Assembly (NCBI GenBank): GCA_964019335.1
Contig: OZ025667.1
Coordinates: 124,001-188,000, forward strand
Reading direction: 5' to 3'
DNA length: 64,000 bases
From: Diplonema japonicum
Lineage: Eukaryota; Euglenozoa; Diplonemea; Diplonemida; Diplonemidae
Below are positions 50,449-59,799 of this stretch, one piece after another. The position numbers and the translations under genes were made by a program. Position 1 is the stretch's first letter. Each line of letters starts with the position of its first letter. The notes below the pieces were generated by a model. It made no database searches, was not told where the DNA came from, and worked only from the letters and a program-made list of their open reading frames with translations.

Positions 50449-50945
50449 ATCTTTGTGGAAACGTGGGGGAAGGGGGGGTTTTTTTTTTAAACATTATTTT
50501 TGTGGAAGGAAACCAGGGAGAGGCATCGTCCATCTCTTTCTTTTTTTTAAAAAAGAAGGTTGTGTCTCGGAAGAGGAGGGGGAGAGGGGAGGCATCAAGG
50601 TGCTTTTCATTTTTCTTCTATTTTTTTTTTTTTTTTTTAGTCCATTGTCCTGTCAGAGGACTGTTTCTGTAATAATAATAATAAAGCAAGAAGCAAAAAA
50701 TACTCCTTATTTTTTTTGCAAAAGAAAAAGAAAATGGTTTCTTTTTTTTTGAAAGAAAGAAAGAAAGAAGAAAAACCTTTCCTCCCCCACGCGCCTCTAT
50801 CTCAATAGCATCGGCAAAAGGAAAAAAAAAAAGAAATCAGAAATAAACAAACGGCCTTTTATTTCCCCCCTTCATCTCCTTTTTTCCTCAAACCAGACCA
50901 AACACAAGGGGGGGGAGGGGGTTGTAAAAAAAAGATTGAAAAAAC
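50449..50945. other. Spacer without recognised features
   Basis: The spacer is T-, G- and A-run rich with a short AAG-type tract near 50751-50775. I see no gene or listed repeat. Confidence 0.4.
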
Positions 50946-53726
50946 ATGTTACTATTCGTGGGGGTGGTGATGGCGGTAGGGTCGTGGGAGTGGTATGCAC
51001 AGCAAAGCGTATTCCCGGGATGTGCTGAGGACTTAGTGTTCAACAGCAGCTCGATAACATGCGAAACATGTGTCGACGACAGTGAAGTGAATGCACAGGG
51101 AGGAGACTGTTGGTGCAAGCAAGGGACAATCGGTGTACCTGGAGAGTGTGCGGCTTGCCCTGCAAACACGGTTCCCGACTCCAAAAGGCTTACGTGCATC
51201 CCATGCTCTGCCAGCACCACCAGAGGAATTGCTTCAAACGAATGCCAGTGCAGCGGTGCCAACGACGTACTCGTTGATTACCTAGAAGGGACAAGGCTGG
51301 AGGAAAAGGCCTGCCTCGACTGCTCTCTCTACCTCCTCACCGCTAACACTACAACACAGCAATGCGTTCCATCCGGGCCGTGTCCTACCGCCTTCACGCT
51401 TTACCAATCCACCTGTGTCCCCACCACGGAGCTTGAACAGGTTCTCGCCACTTACACTGCTTCGGATTCTTATCTTTCGCGCAATGCGGTCATCTCAGCT
51501 GCCTTCTGCCTCGCAGGTGTGACTGGAGCTACCGGTTGTCGTCATCTTGGAAACCTCTGCACCCTTCAGACCATCTCTGAAATCGATTCCGCCACAGACG
51601 CTTGCCAGTTGTACACGTATGTCGGCACGCAGAACGCTAGCCGTGCGCCGCCCCTTTTCTATGAGAGCGCCTCGATGTTGGACACGATCCAGCAGGACTT
51701 CGTCAGGAACGTTGATTTCGATGAAGACATGTCCATCTCAGTCACCGCCTACACTGTCAACGGGACCTTTCGCGGTGTGCAGCCCCTTAGTAACCAGGTG
51801 TTCATGTGCGAGGTTGTCGAGCCTGTCGCAGCACACGGTTTGAGCTTCGGGAACAACATCATAACGAAATGCGCTGTAAACGATGTATGGCTGAGCGAGT
51901 CGGCGGGGGAGCCGTTGCTCTTCCAGCTGTTTATCAAAAACGAAGCAGGTGCCGAGGTGCCTGTGCCCGTGCGCATAGGGAACGATGGCGACAGCACCGA
52001 GTACTTCTACGGTACACAGCGTGACGTTGTCCAGACGCAGATGCTGAGGCGGTTTGCGCTGTACGACAATTTGCTGTCGACGAGAACCGTGTGGTACGCC
52101 GATGAGCTGACCATCGTGGTGGCAACACGGGATACCAACTACGGTGCCGTTTACACACCACTTGTGACAGTGCACTACACCCGGCTGGATAGAAAAACTC
52201 TTCCGCCCCCTCCCATTGTGCCCCGAACAGTCTTCGATGATGGTGTTGGTTCCACGTCGTCCATCTTCTACGTGAGTGACATCAACCACAGCGCCCTCAT
52301 CGCGCTCATCATCACTTCTTGCTGTGTTTCATTCGCCACATCGTTGGTCAAGGCATGGGCATGGCAACGACGCCTTGTGTCGCCTTACCTGGATCCTTTC
52401 TCGGGGCTTATCAGGTGGATGGTCTACTATGCTTCGCACCTTGCTTTCTACTTCTTCGTTGTGACTTCAGGTGCGACGATGTACTACTTCTTGTGGTTCA
52501 AAGGACAGAGTCGGCCGTCTGTCCTGCTCCCGCCGCCGTCTAGCATCACGTCGTACTTCACCGCATTGCTGTGGACGGCATTTGCCTGCAGATGCATTGA
52601 CGTGGGGTACCGTGTGTTCGAACAGTGCTACATGTGGGTGTTCTTCTTGGATTGGGAGCAGCCACGTGGCAGGTTGATGGCGGAGAACAAGGAAGTACCG
52701 GTGTCCATGTGGCGCATGGTTTTCGCAGCCAATCAGTTCAACGTGTTGCAGTCGCAGCTCTCGTTCAAGATCTACACCACGCTGTTCATGGTGCTTGTGT
52801 TGTTGGAAGCGTTCCAGCTCCAGGGGCTGACCACGGCACAGCCTAATGGGAATAATCTTAGCCAGCAGGGTTCGTTTTCACACCCACTACTGCGCATTGC
52901 CCTTACTGTTATTCTGTGGTACGGTGTTACTTTCGTGCTCTGGCTGTGGGAGGCACTGGTGTACCATCGGTTCCTTGCCGCGGACCCTGTGAGGGAGTTC
53001 AACGACTTGTTGTCACTAGCGAACGTGTCGATGTTCTGCTTGCTGGAGCGAAGGAACGGCTTCTATATCCATGGGAAGTCAGTGCACCAATTTGCGGACG
53101 CCAGCGTTCGGGAGTTCCAGGCGATGCTGAAGAGGGAGGAGGAGGGCGGCATCCCGATGAGAGGCCTAGCGGGGCAGAGCGAGCACCAGACGTTCGAGAT
53201 TCTAGTCGATGATAATCTGTCTAAATTTCTGTATGAGACACAGATGGTGTTGAACAGAGAGAGGATGCCGCAGCTGCAAGGTCAAGGGGCCAGACCGAGG
53301 AGGTGTTATGAGCTATTACTTGGGAGGAGGTCGAGGAACATCCTCACACAGGACGCCCTGATGCAGCTTCAGGAGCTGAACAGAGTGCTGCAAGCGATCG
53401 TCACACGTATTGTGGAAGATGTGCAGGCAAAGACAGCTGTTCATAAATCCTTGGGTGTCATTCCTTTTGTCTTCCCTGGAATGCCAACAAGATTCTTCCT
53501 CGACAGCGACACTGCTTGGGCCCGCTGCATTCTCCTGTACCTTGAACCCGCCATTTCTAATTGCGCGCTTCTCCTCTACCTCTCTCTTGATTTCCACTTC
53601 CAAAACGCATTCGTCTCCGCCTCCATAGCCTTCCTTTTTATCCTTTTCGTGCAGGCCGTGCGGAACGTGCTCGGTGTGACGAACCTGGGGCAGAAGACTA
53701 TGATAGATGATAGATTCTTCTTGTGA
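50946..53726 (+). CDS. TMEM67: Meckelin homologue (TMEM67/MKS3)
   Basis: This is a 926-aa single-exon protein, close to human meckelin (995 aa). A signal peptide (about residues 1-17) precedes a cysteine-rich ectodomain (residues ~25-140, for example ITCETCVDDSEVNAQGGDCW) and a beta-rich region. Several transmembrane segments lie from ~447 onward. The C terminus carries family segments: FNVLQSQLSFKIYTTLFMVL, FNDLLSLANVSMF and the end NVLGVTNLGQKTMIDDRFFL, which matches the human pattern of N-L-x-x-K-T-hydrophobic-V-D-x-R-F-L. Meckelin is a transition-zone receptor-like protein of the MKS complex that gates ciliary membrane content. With TMEM138 it supports a flagellate host. Confidence 0.9.
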   Translation: MLLFVGVVMAVGSWEWYAQQSVFPGCAEDLVFNSSSITCETCVDDSEVNAQGGDCWCKQGTIGVPGECAACPANTVPDSKRLTCIPCSASTTRGIASNECQCSGANDVLVDYLEGTRLEEKACLDCSLYLLTANTTTQQCVPSGPCPTAFTLYQSTCVPTTELEQVLATYTASDSYLSRNAVISAAFCLAGVTGATGCRHLGNLCTLQTISEIDSATDACQLYTYVGTQNASRAPPLFYESASMLDTIQQDFVRNVDFDEDMSISVTAYTVNGTFRGVQPLSNQVFMCEVVEPVAAHGLSFGNNIITKCAVNDVWLSESAGEPLLFQLFIKNEAGAEVPVPVRIGNDGDSTEYFYGTQRDVVQTQMLRRFALYDNLLSTRTVWYADELTIVVATRDTNYGAVYTPLVTVHYTRLDRKTLPPPPIVPRTVFDDGVGSTSSIFYVSDINHSALIALIITSCCVSFATSLVKAWAWQRRLVSPYLDPFSGLIRWMVYYASHLAFYFFVVTSGATMYYFLWFKGQSRPSVLLPPPSSITSYFTALLWTAFACRCIDVGYRVFEQCYMWVFFLDWEQPRGRLMAENKEVPVSMWRMVFAANQFNVLQSQLSFKIYTTLFMVLVLLEAFQLQGLTTAQPNGNNLSQQGSFSHPLLRIALTVILWYGVTFVLWLWEALVYHRFLAADPVREFNDLLSLANVSMFCLLERRNGFYIHGKSVHQFADASVREFQAMLKREEEGGIPMRGLAGQSEHQTFEILVDDNLSKFLYETQMVLNRERMPQLQGQGARPRRCYELLLGRRSRNILTQDALMQLQELNRVLQAIVTRIVEDVQAKTAVHKSLGVIPFVFPGMPTRFFLDSDTAWARCILLYLEPAISNCALLLYLSLDFHFQNAFVSASIAFLFILFVQAVRNVLGVTNLGQKTMIDDRFFL

Positions 53727-53799
53727 AACCAACGAATATGAAAAAGAAAAAGTAGTAAAATCTGTTTTAGAGTTAAAAAAAAAAAAATAGAATTTAATT

Positions 53800-53836
<37 letters not shown>

Positions 53837-53898
53837 TCATTCTTATTTTTCGGAAGAACGTACCACAGCCACAGGACACGCCGTTGGTAGAGACAAAC

Positions 53899-56800
53899 AT
53901 GGCGCCCGATACTGCGAACATCCGGGTGATGGCGAGGGTGAACCCCAAGCCAGGGAGCGTGTGTCTGCACTTGGAAAACGGCGACACAATTATACCCCTG
54001 GAAGAGACGGGGGGGAGACACCACCACAAGTTCCATTTCGACAACGTATTCGACCAACAAGCGAAGCAGACGCAAGTCTTTGAAGAGGTTGGGAAGCCAA
54101 CCGTTGACAAGATCCTTCAAGGATACAACGGCACTGTCTTCGCATACGGGCAAACCGGATCAGGTAAAACACATACCATGCTGGCCCCGGAAGGGGGTAG
54201 CTCCCAGTGCCTCGATCCCTTAAACACCGAATCCTACGCACAACGGGGTCTCATCCCTAGAATGGCGACTGAGCTCTTCGAACGGCTTGAAGCCGCAACA
54301 CGTGAAAACAAAGCCCTTCAACACACTGTGACAGCGTCCTACTATGAAATCTATAACGAGGAGCTGATCGATCTGTTAAGGCCAGCAAATGACAAACGGA
54401 AGATCCGGTTAGAGGGGACGAAAGAAACGTTCAAAATCAGCGGTTTGGTGGCTGCGACACTGGAAGGTCCTGCGAAGCTTTTGGACCTCATTGCAAAGGG
54501 GACGGCAAAGCGGCATGTGGCGAGCACGGCGATGAACGACACGAGCAGCAGGAGCCACAGCATCATTCAGATCAACATCGTGCAGAACGACACAGTGCTG
54601 AAGCACATCACCACGTCGCAGCTGAACCTCGTCGACCTCGCAGGGTGCGAGAGCTTGGGGAGAACAGGCGCCACAGGACAGACCGCTTTTGAAGGCACCC
54701 GGATCAACTTGTCGCTCACAACGCTCGGTATCGTCATCAGCCAGCTGTGCAGAAACGAGAAGTACATCTCCTTCCGTGACTCTCTTATCACACGTGTCTT
54801 GCAGAACTCGCTCGGAGGGAACGCCCTCACTACTGTCGTGGTCACAATGTCACAGCTGCGTGAGAATTACGCAGACACAGTATGTTTGTATTAACCATCT
54901 TCACAACACAATAGATGTCAGTGCTGCGATTCGCGGAACGTGCAAAGCAGATTAAGAACAAGGCACGAATCAACAAACAGCGAACTGCTGCAGAGTGGCA
55001 GATGCTCTGCAAGCAAGCGGAGGAAGAGGTGGAGGTACTGAAGCAACGACTGCTTCTTGCCGGTGCGAGAACGCTGTCGCCCCTGCACGGACCTGATCAA
55101 GTTCAGGATCTCAAGGCAAGGCTTGCCGCAGAACTTGTTGCGCAGGATGATCTTAAAGAGCTGCTTGCTGAGAAGGAGAAGGAGAACTTCCGATTAGAGA
55201 AGAGACTGCAGAGCACAGCTGACGAGCTTGATGAGTATGGGATAACCTTTTGTGTTTGATGTCATTTCTTTTTACAGAACGAGAAATATACTGGACGACA
55301 CGGAGCTGGAGAAATGCGAGAACGCAGCTATGTACCACGCGATGCAGGACCAGCTGAAGCAGACGAAGGAAGAAGTGGTTGCAGAGCGCACCGCTAAGAC
55401 CCGTCTGCAGAACCAAATAAACAAGCTCGAGATCGAAATGGCGGGCATGAGCGAGGAGCTGAAACACCGCGAGGACCAGGTGGTGGTCTCCAGCAGCAAC
55501 GAGATGATGGAGAAGACAGAGAAGATCCTCTCGCTGGAGAGAGAGATCGAAAGCCTGAGGGAACAGCTTCTGAAGAGAGACAAGGAGATAGCAAACATGA
55601 AACAAATGTGGGAGGCAAAGGAGGAATCGTTCAACAAGCAGATCAGCGCGCTGAAGAACATTGGCTCCGACAGCACCATCGAAGAAGCTATCAAAGCGGC
55701 ACTCGAACAACAGAGCGGCACAGCTGATATGTTAAAGATCGAGAACGACGCACTGCGCGCAGAGGTGCAGGAGCTGAAGCAGAAGATTGTGAAGAACTCC
55801 ACTGACCTTGCCACACAGGCGGCGGAAGCAGCAAGCGCAAAGAAGCAAGTCGAAGCCTTCCAAATAATACAAGAGAAGAACAAGGCAAGCCACACAGAAA
55901 TGCTCGCAGCAGTTAAGCGTAACGCGCAAGAATCCGCCGCCCTGAAGCAAGACAATCTGAGACTCAATTGGAAGCTTGCGGGCGGCACAGCTAGGGTTGA
56001 CTCCCTACTGAAGTCCACAGAAGCAGAAAGGGACCACGTCATGAAGGAGCTAGACACACTCATGAGGAACTACCACACCTGCAAAACAGAGCTGGAAGAA
56101 GCTCAACATGAGAACAAGCGTCTCAACGACCAACTCCGCGAGGTGGAGCTCGTGGAGTCACGTCTGGAGGTGTGTATACCTATATTCTTCAATTCACTCT
56201 CAATCACCACAGAACGAAGCAGAGAAGGCAAGAGAGGAGGTGTACACACTAGGGAGGACTGTGTCCATGTACAACGGGAAGATGAAGCAGAAGGACGACA
56301 ACATGACCAGCATTAAGGTTTTGATTTTTTTTTCTACTAATCTTTTTCACCCCCCCCCCCCCCACAGAATTCGATGAAGGGCCTGGCACAGTTGATCTTG
56401 AAGAGCAACCTTCCAAGATCGGAGATGGACGACATGCTGCTGGTTGTGAACCGCATCGCAGAACCAAAGGACAGGGATATGATCGATAAGCTGGCGGACA
56501 AGATTTACGACGAGAAAGCACAGCACGAGCTGGTGGGACATGTGGTGGCGGTCATGGAAGACAGGATAGCTGATGTACGATCCATGGAGGCAAAGGTAGA
56601 AGCCATTGCTAGAGACGACGATGTCGTACCTGAGTCGTTGAAAGAGAACCTTTCCATGCTCAAAAGGCAGCTGGGGAAGGTTATGGAAGTGCTTTCTATC
56701 AGGGAGTACACGCACCCGGAGGATGAAGACCAGCGACAAGATATGCTTCCCGCCGCCACGGTTTTGCTAGAAAAGGTCAAGGGCATGGAACACGAGCTGG

Positions 56801-56907
56801 AAGAACTTCAAAGCATGGGTAAATCTGGCACCCACGCCGTGTGCCCTTTCTGCCAAGAACTTTTCGACAAAAAGCTAATCCGGAGTCACGTAAACCAGGC
56901 GCACTGA
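53899..56907 (+). CDS. Kinesin with long coiled coil and C-terminal zinc finger
   Basis: Five exons (53899-54879, 54915-55234, 55278-56169, 56213-56317, 56368-56907) join in frame to 945 aa. The N-terminal motor (~1-345) has P-loop GQTGSGKT (84-91), switch I NDTSSRSHS, switch II LVDLAGCES and the late motor motif FRDSLITRVLQNSLGGNA. INLSLTTLG replaces the common INKSL. A coiled coil (~350-880) follows. The last 25 residues hold CPFCQELFDKKLIRSHVNQA followed by H, a C-x2-C-x12-H-x4/5-H finger. N-terminal motors normally move to microtubule plus ends; the cargo and the kinesin class are not clear. The first intron is 35 nt, the next two 43 nt, and the last (50 nt) has a C run before its CACAG. 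Confidence 0.92.
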
Positions 56908-57567
56908 ATGGGGAGGGGAAAAAAAAAAAAGTTTAAAATTAGTTTTAAAAAGAAAATCAAAAAAAAAAAATACAAGTTTCACTTCAACCCTTTGTGCGAA
57001 AGAAAAATAAAAATCAGCTGTAAATCTGATGTCACATTTTTTTTTATCTCCCTTCGTGTTTTGTCGATTTTTTTTTTCCCCCCGTTCGTGAAAATTCCAA
57101 GAGCATGTGCAGAAAAAAATAGAATAATCCTTAAGGATGAATACCCGGAAAAAGAAAAGGGAGAACAACGTTCACTGGGGTAGGTCGAGGACGAAATTTA
57201 AAATTAAAAGGACGGAAAATCCCATCCTGTCCTTTGTGATGGTACCAAAAAAGAAAGAAAAAAAAGGAGGGAGAACCAGAAAAGTGTTTTTTTTATTCTT
57301 TCATTTTCTGTCTTTAGCACCTTAGTACCAGGTTACTAAGGTTTTGTTCCTTTTTTTTTGCGAACAACAAAGACATATAGTCATAAAGAATTATTTTTTT
57401 TTTTTTCCATTTCCTTGCACAGTCCTTCTTTGCAGCTTTTTCTTTATTTAGTCTTCTTTTTTTTTCTTCTTCTTCCTTCTCCCTCTTCCTTGTCTTGTAC
57501 TGAGTTTCTTTCTTACAAAGTTTTTTTTCTTTTTTCTTTTTTCTTTTTTCTTTTTTCTTTTTTCTGC
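56908..57567. other. Spacer with repeat family 4 copy 2 and pyrimidine repeats
   Basis: There is no gene. A short open frame from 57358 is homopolymer-derived until LINE homology begins near 57568. The heptamer TTTTTTC is repeated about five times at 57531-57565, exactly at the LINE truncation point. Confidence 0.5.
57360..57398. repeat. Dispersed short repeat family 4, copy 2
   Basis: GCGAACAACAAAGACATATA then GTCATAAAGAATTATTTTT. The partner is at 32360-32398. It lies about 170 nt before the LINE fragment. Confidence 0.55.
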
Positions 57568-59016
57568 ATCCTCCCAGCGGCGCTCTACGGAGTGCTCTAC
57601 ACACCGCCCACGGACTCGCTTCTGGACTCCCTCAGGAAGAAGATTACCTCTTGCATATGGGGCCCACACAACCCGACTCGCTCATCGGGAGCCCTCCTTG
57701 GGGTGGCTTTCAAAGGTCACAGGCTGGACCCTTATTCAGCAGCCGCATACCGCAGAATCACGACGTTTGCGCGAATGATGCAAAGCGACGAAGGGTCCAG
57801 GGCACTCGTTAAAACGTGCAGGGACAAGTACAAGGAAGCCGCCCGGGGCGGGAGCCCCCTCGGCCCTTGCGGGATGCTCGGACAGACCCACGAACTGCTG
57901 GGGGAACTGGGGTCCAGCTGGGCGCAGTTCGCGCGGCAATGGGTACCCCTGGAGGCCATGAAGCACGAGGTCAGGAAGCTCCTGAAGGTCCACCTGCGAA
58001 CGGCCCTAGAAGAGAGCAGACCCTCCTTTCAGGGGACGGGCAACATCGACGAGAAGGCCACCAACGGGCTACACTTACACCTGGCGACTCGCAATCCGCC
58101 CAAAGCTCGAAGGGTGCTACAGGTGATAGTGGGGGCCGTTTTCCCATTCCACCCCAAGGTCATCAATGACACGGTCGGGGGGCGGACGAAGTGCATGGGC
58201 TGCGACGCTACTTTCGACGTTTCACAACATACGTCAAGGCTCCTGGAGCACACCCTCTGGGACTGTCAGGCACACGAGCACATCAGGACAGCATCCGAGA
58301 AGCGGGCGGCACTATGCGCACAACGTAAGGCCCCGGTGCACACAACTGCATGGCATTGCGACGGGGGGGCTCGTGCTGAGTTACAGCTAATGATGGCGGA
58401 GATTACTGGCAACTTGCAACTCGCCTTTGCACGAAAGAAGACTGTGGACTTTAGTGTTCACTTGTGGAACAGGCCCTTCGAGAAGGGGTGTTTGCTCAAG
58501 CCGCGGTCACTGAGGTGGTACTACGACAACGGTTTGAGGCAACAGTACCTCCCGCGACTATTCCCGCACGTCATCCGATGGCTCTCGGCCCTTCACTGGG
58601 GTACAACAGGTGGACAGGTATCCAGGCTTGAGCTGGCCGTGGACTTCATTGCCACAGAAGGACTCTCGCCTTGTGGAGAGGGTGAGGACATCCAGGAGAG
58701 CGCGCGTGTCATAGGCCGGGTGATAGCGGCACTAGAACGCATCCACACCAATAAGCGCATAGCGCCCCTCATTCCAGCTGCTTCGGTAGCCTCTGTCCAC
58801 TCCCTACGCACGTTGGGTTACTACAACGGCTCCATAAGGGGCTACTCCTCTAGACCGGTATTCGCCTCCCCGGCGACCCGCCACATCCTTGAGAAACAAC
58901 TGTACAACTATTGTGTCCTTACCAACTCGGTTGAGGGTTTTATACCTAAGGTACCGAGGAGGGCGAACGAGGGGCCGAAGGCCACACCACAGCAGAAAGG
59001 TTCGATCAAGAGATAG
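57568..59016 (+). CDS. LINE ORF2 C-terminal region (5'-truncated, frame intact)
   Basis: The frame opens with ILPAALYGVLYTPPTDSLLD followed by a segment ending KKITSCIWG, the pattern found just after the reverse-transcriptase thumb of non-LTR elements. A zinc-finger-like region TKCMGCDATFDVSQHTSRLL then EHTLWDCQAHEH comes next, and then a conserved domain shared with the fragment at 47412-48500. The catalytic reverse-transcriptase palm and any endonuclease are missing, so the product, if made, has no known activity. The intact frame, against the frameshifted other copy, suggests a younger insertion. There is no start codon context of the kind seen at cellular genes. Confidence 0.65.
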   Translation: MLPAALYGVLYTPPTDSLLDSLRKKITSCIWGPHNPTRSSGALLGVAFKGHRLDPYSAAAYRRITTFARMMQSDEGSRALVKTCRDKYKEAARGGSPLGPCGMLGQTHELLGELGSSWAQFARQWVPLEAMKHEVRKLLKVHLRTALEESRPSFQGTGNIDEKATNGLHLHLATRNPPKARRVLQVIVGAVFPFHPKVINDTVGGRTKCMGCDATFDVSQHTSRLLEHTLWDCQAHEHIRTASEKRAALCAQRKAPVHTTAWHCDGGARAELQLMMAEITGNLQLAFARKKTVDFSVHLWNRPFEKGCLLKPRSLRWYYDNGLRQQYLPRLFPHVIRWLSALHWGTTGGQVSRLELAVDFIATEGLSPCGEGEDIQESARVIGRVIAALERIHTNKRIAPLIPAASVASVHSLRTLGYYNGSIRGYSSRPVFASPATRHILEKQLYNYCVLTNSVEGFIPKVPRRANEGPKATPQQKGSIKR

Positions 59017-59080
59017 ATTGAGACTCTTCAGGCGTCCTGCCACATACCGCAGGTACCCTTAAATGTCTCTTTTTTTTTTC
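57568..59080 (+). mobile_element. Non-LTR retrotransposon 3' fragment, copy 2
   Basis: This is a 5'-truncated LINE insertion containing an unbroken ~480-codon frame and a 3' tail AGGCGTCCTGCCACATACCG then CAGGTACCC, followed by a T-rich tract. The truncation point coincides with a TTTTTTC repeat. Tail relatives are found alone at 32594 and possibly 43405. Confidence 0.75.
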
Positions 59081-59799
59081 TTTTTTCTTTTTCTTTTTTA
59101 CTTTATACTAACTGTCTTCCCCCTATTACGCCCCCCACCCCCCTCCTCCCCCTCCTCCTCCCAGCCTTGTTTTGCTGCTTTTTGCCCTTTTTGCAAAGGA
59201 AGTATGGCGAGAAGAAGAAAATAAAAGAACACGAAAGAAAAGAGACCGGAAAAAGAAAGAAGGAAAAAAAAAAAATGAAGGGACAATCCGCCTCTTTATC
59301 TTTCAAAACAATAGAAGCAGGGAAAAAATACAAAAAAGGGGGGTTGGGGGGAGAACGAAAGTTTGTTTAAAAGAAAGGCTTGATGCTCGTGTCCAACCTA
59401 ATGCCGATGGAGGTGGAGGGGGGTGGGGAAGAAACCCTGTTTCTTTTTAAACTCTTCCATCCTCCAACGAGCGAAAACTATTCCGAATGATTAGACAAGG
59501 CTTGGGGCCAAAAAAAAAAAAATGACTATCGATTCTGCTCGCTCCCTCCGTCTTTTTGGTGGACCGTTGCCACTACCCTTCCCCCATAGTGACCTTTTTT
59601 TATAGTGTTTTTTTTTCTCTTCCCCCCCCCTTTTTTTATGTGTTAAGGCCTATAAGCCTCCCTCATCTATCCTACTCGGAAAAGGGGGAAAATGAAAGAA
59701 AAATTCCTTTCCGAAAAAAAGAAAAAAAATTTTTCACTCTTCATTTTCTGTTAAAAGAAAAAGAAAAAAAGCCTACACCCCCCCCCAAAAAAAACAGGG
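59081..59799. other. Spacer with upstream element copy 5
   Basis: I see no gene. The spacer is T/C-rich then A/G-rich, with the conserved element at 59558-59604, about 200 nt before the metalloprotease start. Confidence 0.5.
59558..59604 (+). promoter_or_regulatory. Conserved upstream element, copy 5 of 5
   Basis: The left block is GGTGGACCGTTGCCACTACC and the core CTTCCCCCATAGTGACCTTT. This is the most diverged copy: the core lacks three bases (ATAGTGA for ATCACAGTGA). Confidence 0.45.
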
